This document shows, piece after piece, positions 62,524-64,000 of a stretch of 64,000 nt of DNA (position 1 is the first letter of the stretch; each line of letters starts with the position of its first letter). The notes below the pieces were generated by a model. It was given only the letters and a program-made list of their open reading frames with translations. It was not told the origin of the DNA and made no database searches. Position numbers and translations under genes: made by a program. The stretch is from NCBI RefSeq assembly GCF_025558165.1, contig NZ_LAMZ01000001.1:744001-808000 (forward strand). Direction: 5' to 3'. The stretch comes from Candidatus Pelagibacter ubique HIMB140 (lineage in GTDB: Bacteria; Pseudomonadota; Alphaproteobacteria; Pelagibacterales; Pelagibacteraceae).

Positions 62524-63924
62524 TTAAGAGTGTATTGCTCTTTTATCTACTGATAATGCAGCTTCTTTAACTGCTTCTGAAAACGTTGGGTGTGCATGAC
62601 ACGTTCTCGCTATATCTTCTGAACTTGCACCAAATTCCATAGCTACACCAATTTCTGCAATTAATTCTCCTGCGTGAGGACCTATAATATGAGCTCCTAA
62701 TACTTTATCTGTTTGCTCATCTGCTAAAATTTTTACAAATCCTTCAGCATCATCAATTGCTTTAGCTCTAGAATTTGCCATAAATGAAAACTTACCAACT
62801 TTATATTTTTGATTGAGTTCTTTTAATTGTTCTTCTGTTTTTCCTATAGATGCAACTTCTGGAGTTGTATATACGACACCAGGAATTGTATCATAGTTAA
62901 CATGTCCAGATTGCCCTGCAATATTTTCAGCAACAGCAATTCCTTCATCTTCAGCTTTATGAGCTAGCATTGGTCCTACTATTACATCGCCAATAGCAAA
63001 AATATTTTCGACATTTGTTTTAAAAGTTTTGTCAGTTTTTATTCTTTTTCTTTCATCTAAATCAATTCCTACTGCATCTAAATTTAATCCATCAGTATTT
63101 GGCTTTCTTCCAACAGAAATTAATACCACATCACATTCAAAATTGTTTTTATTGCCATCTTTATCTACTGTTGAAACAACTGCTCCGTTGTTATTTTTCT
63201 GAATTGTTTCAACTTTGTTTTGCATATTAAATTTAATGCCTTGTTTTTTTAAGATTTTCATAAACTCAGATGAAATTTCTTTATCCATTCCAGGTGTAAT
63301 ATGATCTAAGAATTCTACAACCTGAACTTCTGAACCTAATCTCGACCAAACTGAACCCATCTCTAAACCAATGTAACCACCTCCAACCACAACCATTTTA
63401 TTTGGTACTTTTTCTAATTTTAAGGCCCCTGTAGAGGAAACAATTACTTTTTCATCAATATCAATTCCAGGTAATGAAACTGGTACAGATCCGGTTGCTA
63501 TTACTGTTTTTTCTGACTCAATAATTGTCTCATTATTCTTATCATCTTTAATTAAAATTTGATTTTTTGATTTAAAGCTTCCGTGACCTTTAAAATAAGT
63601 AACTTTGTTTTTTTTTAAAAGAAATTCAACACCTTTAGTCAATATTGTTACAGCTTTATCTTTACTTTTCATCATCTTTTCAAGATTAAGTTTCACCTCA
63701 CCTATCTCGATACCCTTATTGGATAAATTTTTAACTTTATGAAATTCTTCAGAGAGATTTAATAAACTTTTTGAGGGTATACAGCCAACATTTAAGCAAG
63801 TTCCACCTAGTGAACCTCTAGACTCTATGCATGCTGTTTTCAAACCTAATTGTGCAAGCCTAATCGCACAAACATAACCACCAGGCCCTCCTCCAATAAC
63901 TACAGCTTGAAATTTTTCTGACAT
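62524..63924 (-). CDS. lpdA: Dihydrolipoamide dehydrogenase (E3)
   Basis: A 466-residue flavoenzyme. GGGPGGYVCAIRLAQLGLKTACIES binds FAD. The redox disulfide is in GGTCLNVGCIPSK (about 41-53). VVVGGGYIGLEMGSVWSRLG binds NAD, and the C-terminal CHAHPTFSEAVKEAAL holds the His-Glu pair at the partner's active site. It re-oxidises dihydrolipoamide on E2. It begins directly after the end of sucB, so it serves the 2-oxoglutarate dehydrogenase complex; a pyruvate complex E3 may be shared or encoded elsewhere. Confidence 0.97.
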   Translation of the reverse strand: MSEKFQAVVIGGGPGGYVCAIRLAQLGLKTACIESRGSLGGTCLNVGCIPSKSLLNLSEEFHKVKNLSNKGIEIGEVKLNLEKMMKSKDKAVTILTKGVEFLLKKNKVTYFKGHGSFKSKNQILIKDDKNNETIIESEKTVIATGSVPVSLPGIDIDEKVIVSSTGALKLEKVPNKMVVVGGGYIGLEMGSVWSRLGSEVQVVEFLDHITPGMDKEISSEFMKILKKQGIKFNMQNKVETIQKNNNGAVVSTVDKDGNKNNFECDVVLISVGRKPNTDGLNLDAVGIDLDERKRIKTDKTFKTNVENIFAIGDVIVGPMLAHKAEDEGIAVAENIAGQSGHVNYDTIPGVVYTTPEVASIGKTEEQLKELNQKYKVGKFSFMANSRAKAIDDAEGFVKILADEQTDKVLGAHIIGPHAGELIAEIGVAMEFGASSEDIARTCHAHPTFSEAVKEAALSVDKRAIHS

Positions 63925-64000
63925 TTAAATATCCAAAAATAATCTTCTAGGATCTTCTAGATTTTCTTTAATCATTTTTAAGAAAGAAACAGATTCTTTG
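63925..64000 (-). CDS. sucB: 2-oxoglutarate dehydrogenase E2 (SucB), C-terminal end only
   Basis: Only the last 24 codons and the stop are inside the window. They read through SFLKMIKENLEDPRRLFLDI before TAA. This closely matches the C-terminus of bacterial SucB proteins, which end in a very similar I-K-E-x-L-E-D-P-x-R-L-L-L-D-I/V. The stop is immediately followed by the lpdA ATG, the usual sucB-lpd order. The catalytic core lies outside the window. Confidence 0.88.
   Translation of the reverse strand, partial: KESVSFLKMIKENLEDPRRLFLDI

Overview
This is a very AT-rich, tightly packed chromosomal segment of a marine alphaproteobacterium, most likely SAR11 (Pelagibacterales). Support comes from the base composition, Lys/Asn/Ile-rich proteins, many gene overlaps and no mobile DNA. 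Lineage markers agree: a class I lysyl-tRNA synthetase, RegA and ChvG/ChvI-type regulators, the split F1 operon atpHAGDC beside priA, and a SAM-II riboswitch on metX. No tRNA, rRNA, IS element, prophage, CRISPR array or origin was seen. No gene-free stretch reaches 300 bases; the longest is the 192-base gap before metX.

Layout. 1-9.9 kb: end of a YczE-like membrane protein, a DUF6134-like exported protein, an FAD oxidoreductase, TldE/TldD, a DCC-family protein, a small membrane protein, a lysine-rich coiled-coil protein, a cyclopropane fatty acid synthase, a DapA-like aldolase and a GT9 glycosyltransferase. 9.9-18.5 kb: membrane J-protein, oligopeptidase B, Hsp20, a lipoprotein, a purine permease facing a phosphoribosyltransferase, DUF1330, a DNA glycosylase, a DMT exporter, MsrA and SseA. 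18.5-23.6 kb: an RND pump whose adaptor lacks the alpha-hairpin, a lytic-transglycosylase-like lipoprotein and a VanZ-like protein. 23.6-32.8 kb: GpmA, then on the minus strand polA, chvI-chvG, ahcY, tsaE, amgK and murU. 32.9-37.8 kb: bioY, regA, and a polyamine operon (ornithine decarboxylase, deoxyhypusine-synthase-like protein, ureohydrolase). 37.8-49 kb: yhhQ, rpmB, pyrD, class I LysRS, trkH, an AmpG-like permease overlapping a cytoplasmic NlpC/P60 peptidase, tyrA-hisC, then riboswitch-metX-metW-gloB. 49-55.7 kb: rplU-rpmA-obgE-proB-proA-nadD-rsfS-ctpA-rppH. 55.7-64 kb (minus strand): atpHAGDC, priA, lpd and the tail of sucB.

How the genes fit together. Sulfur and one-carbon metabolism appears as SAM-sensed metX/metW, ahcY, sseA and msrA. 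Cell-wall salvage appears as AmpG-like import, a YkfC-like peptidase, AmgK and MurU. Polyamine synthesis is a self-contained three-gene unit with a structured leader. Energy metabolism is represented by the F1 ATPase and 2-oxoglutarate dehydrogenase (E2 end and E3).

The most interesting signals are mainly non-coding. They are a SAM-II aptamer running straight into a U8 tract, a polyamine-operon leader able to mask its own Shine-Dalgarno sequence, a hairpin burying the obgE start codon, and convergent gene pairs that share a 4-base double stop. The hairpin-less RND adaptor is the most unusual protein-level feature. All pairings were read by eye; no folding or database search was run.
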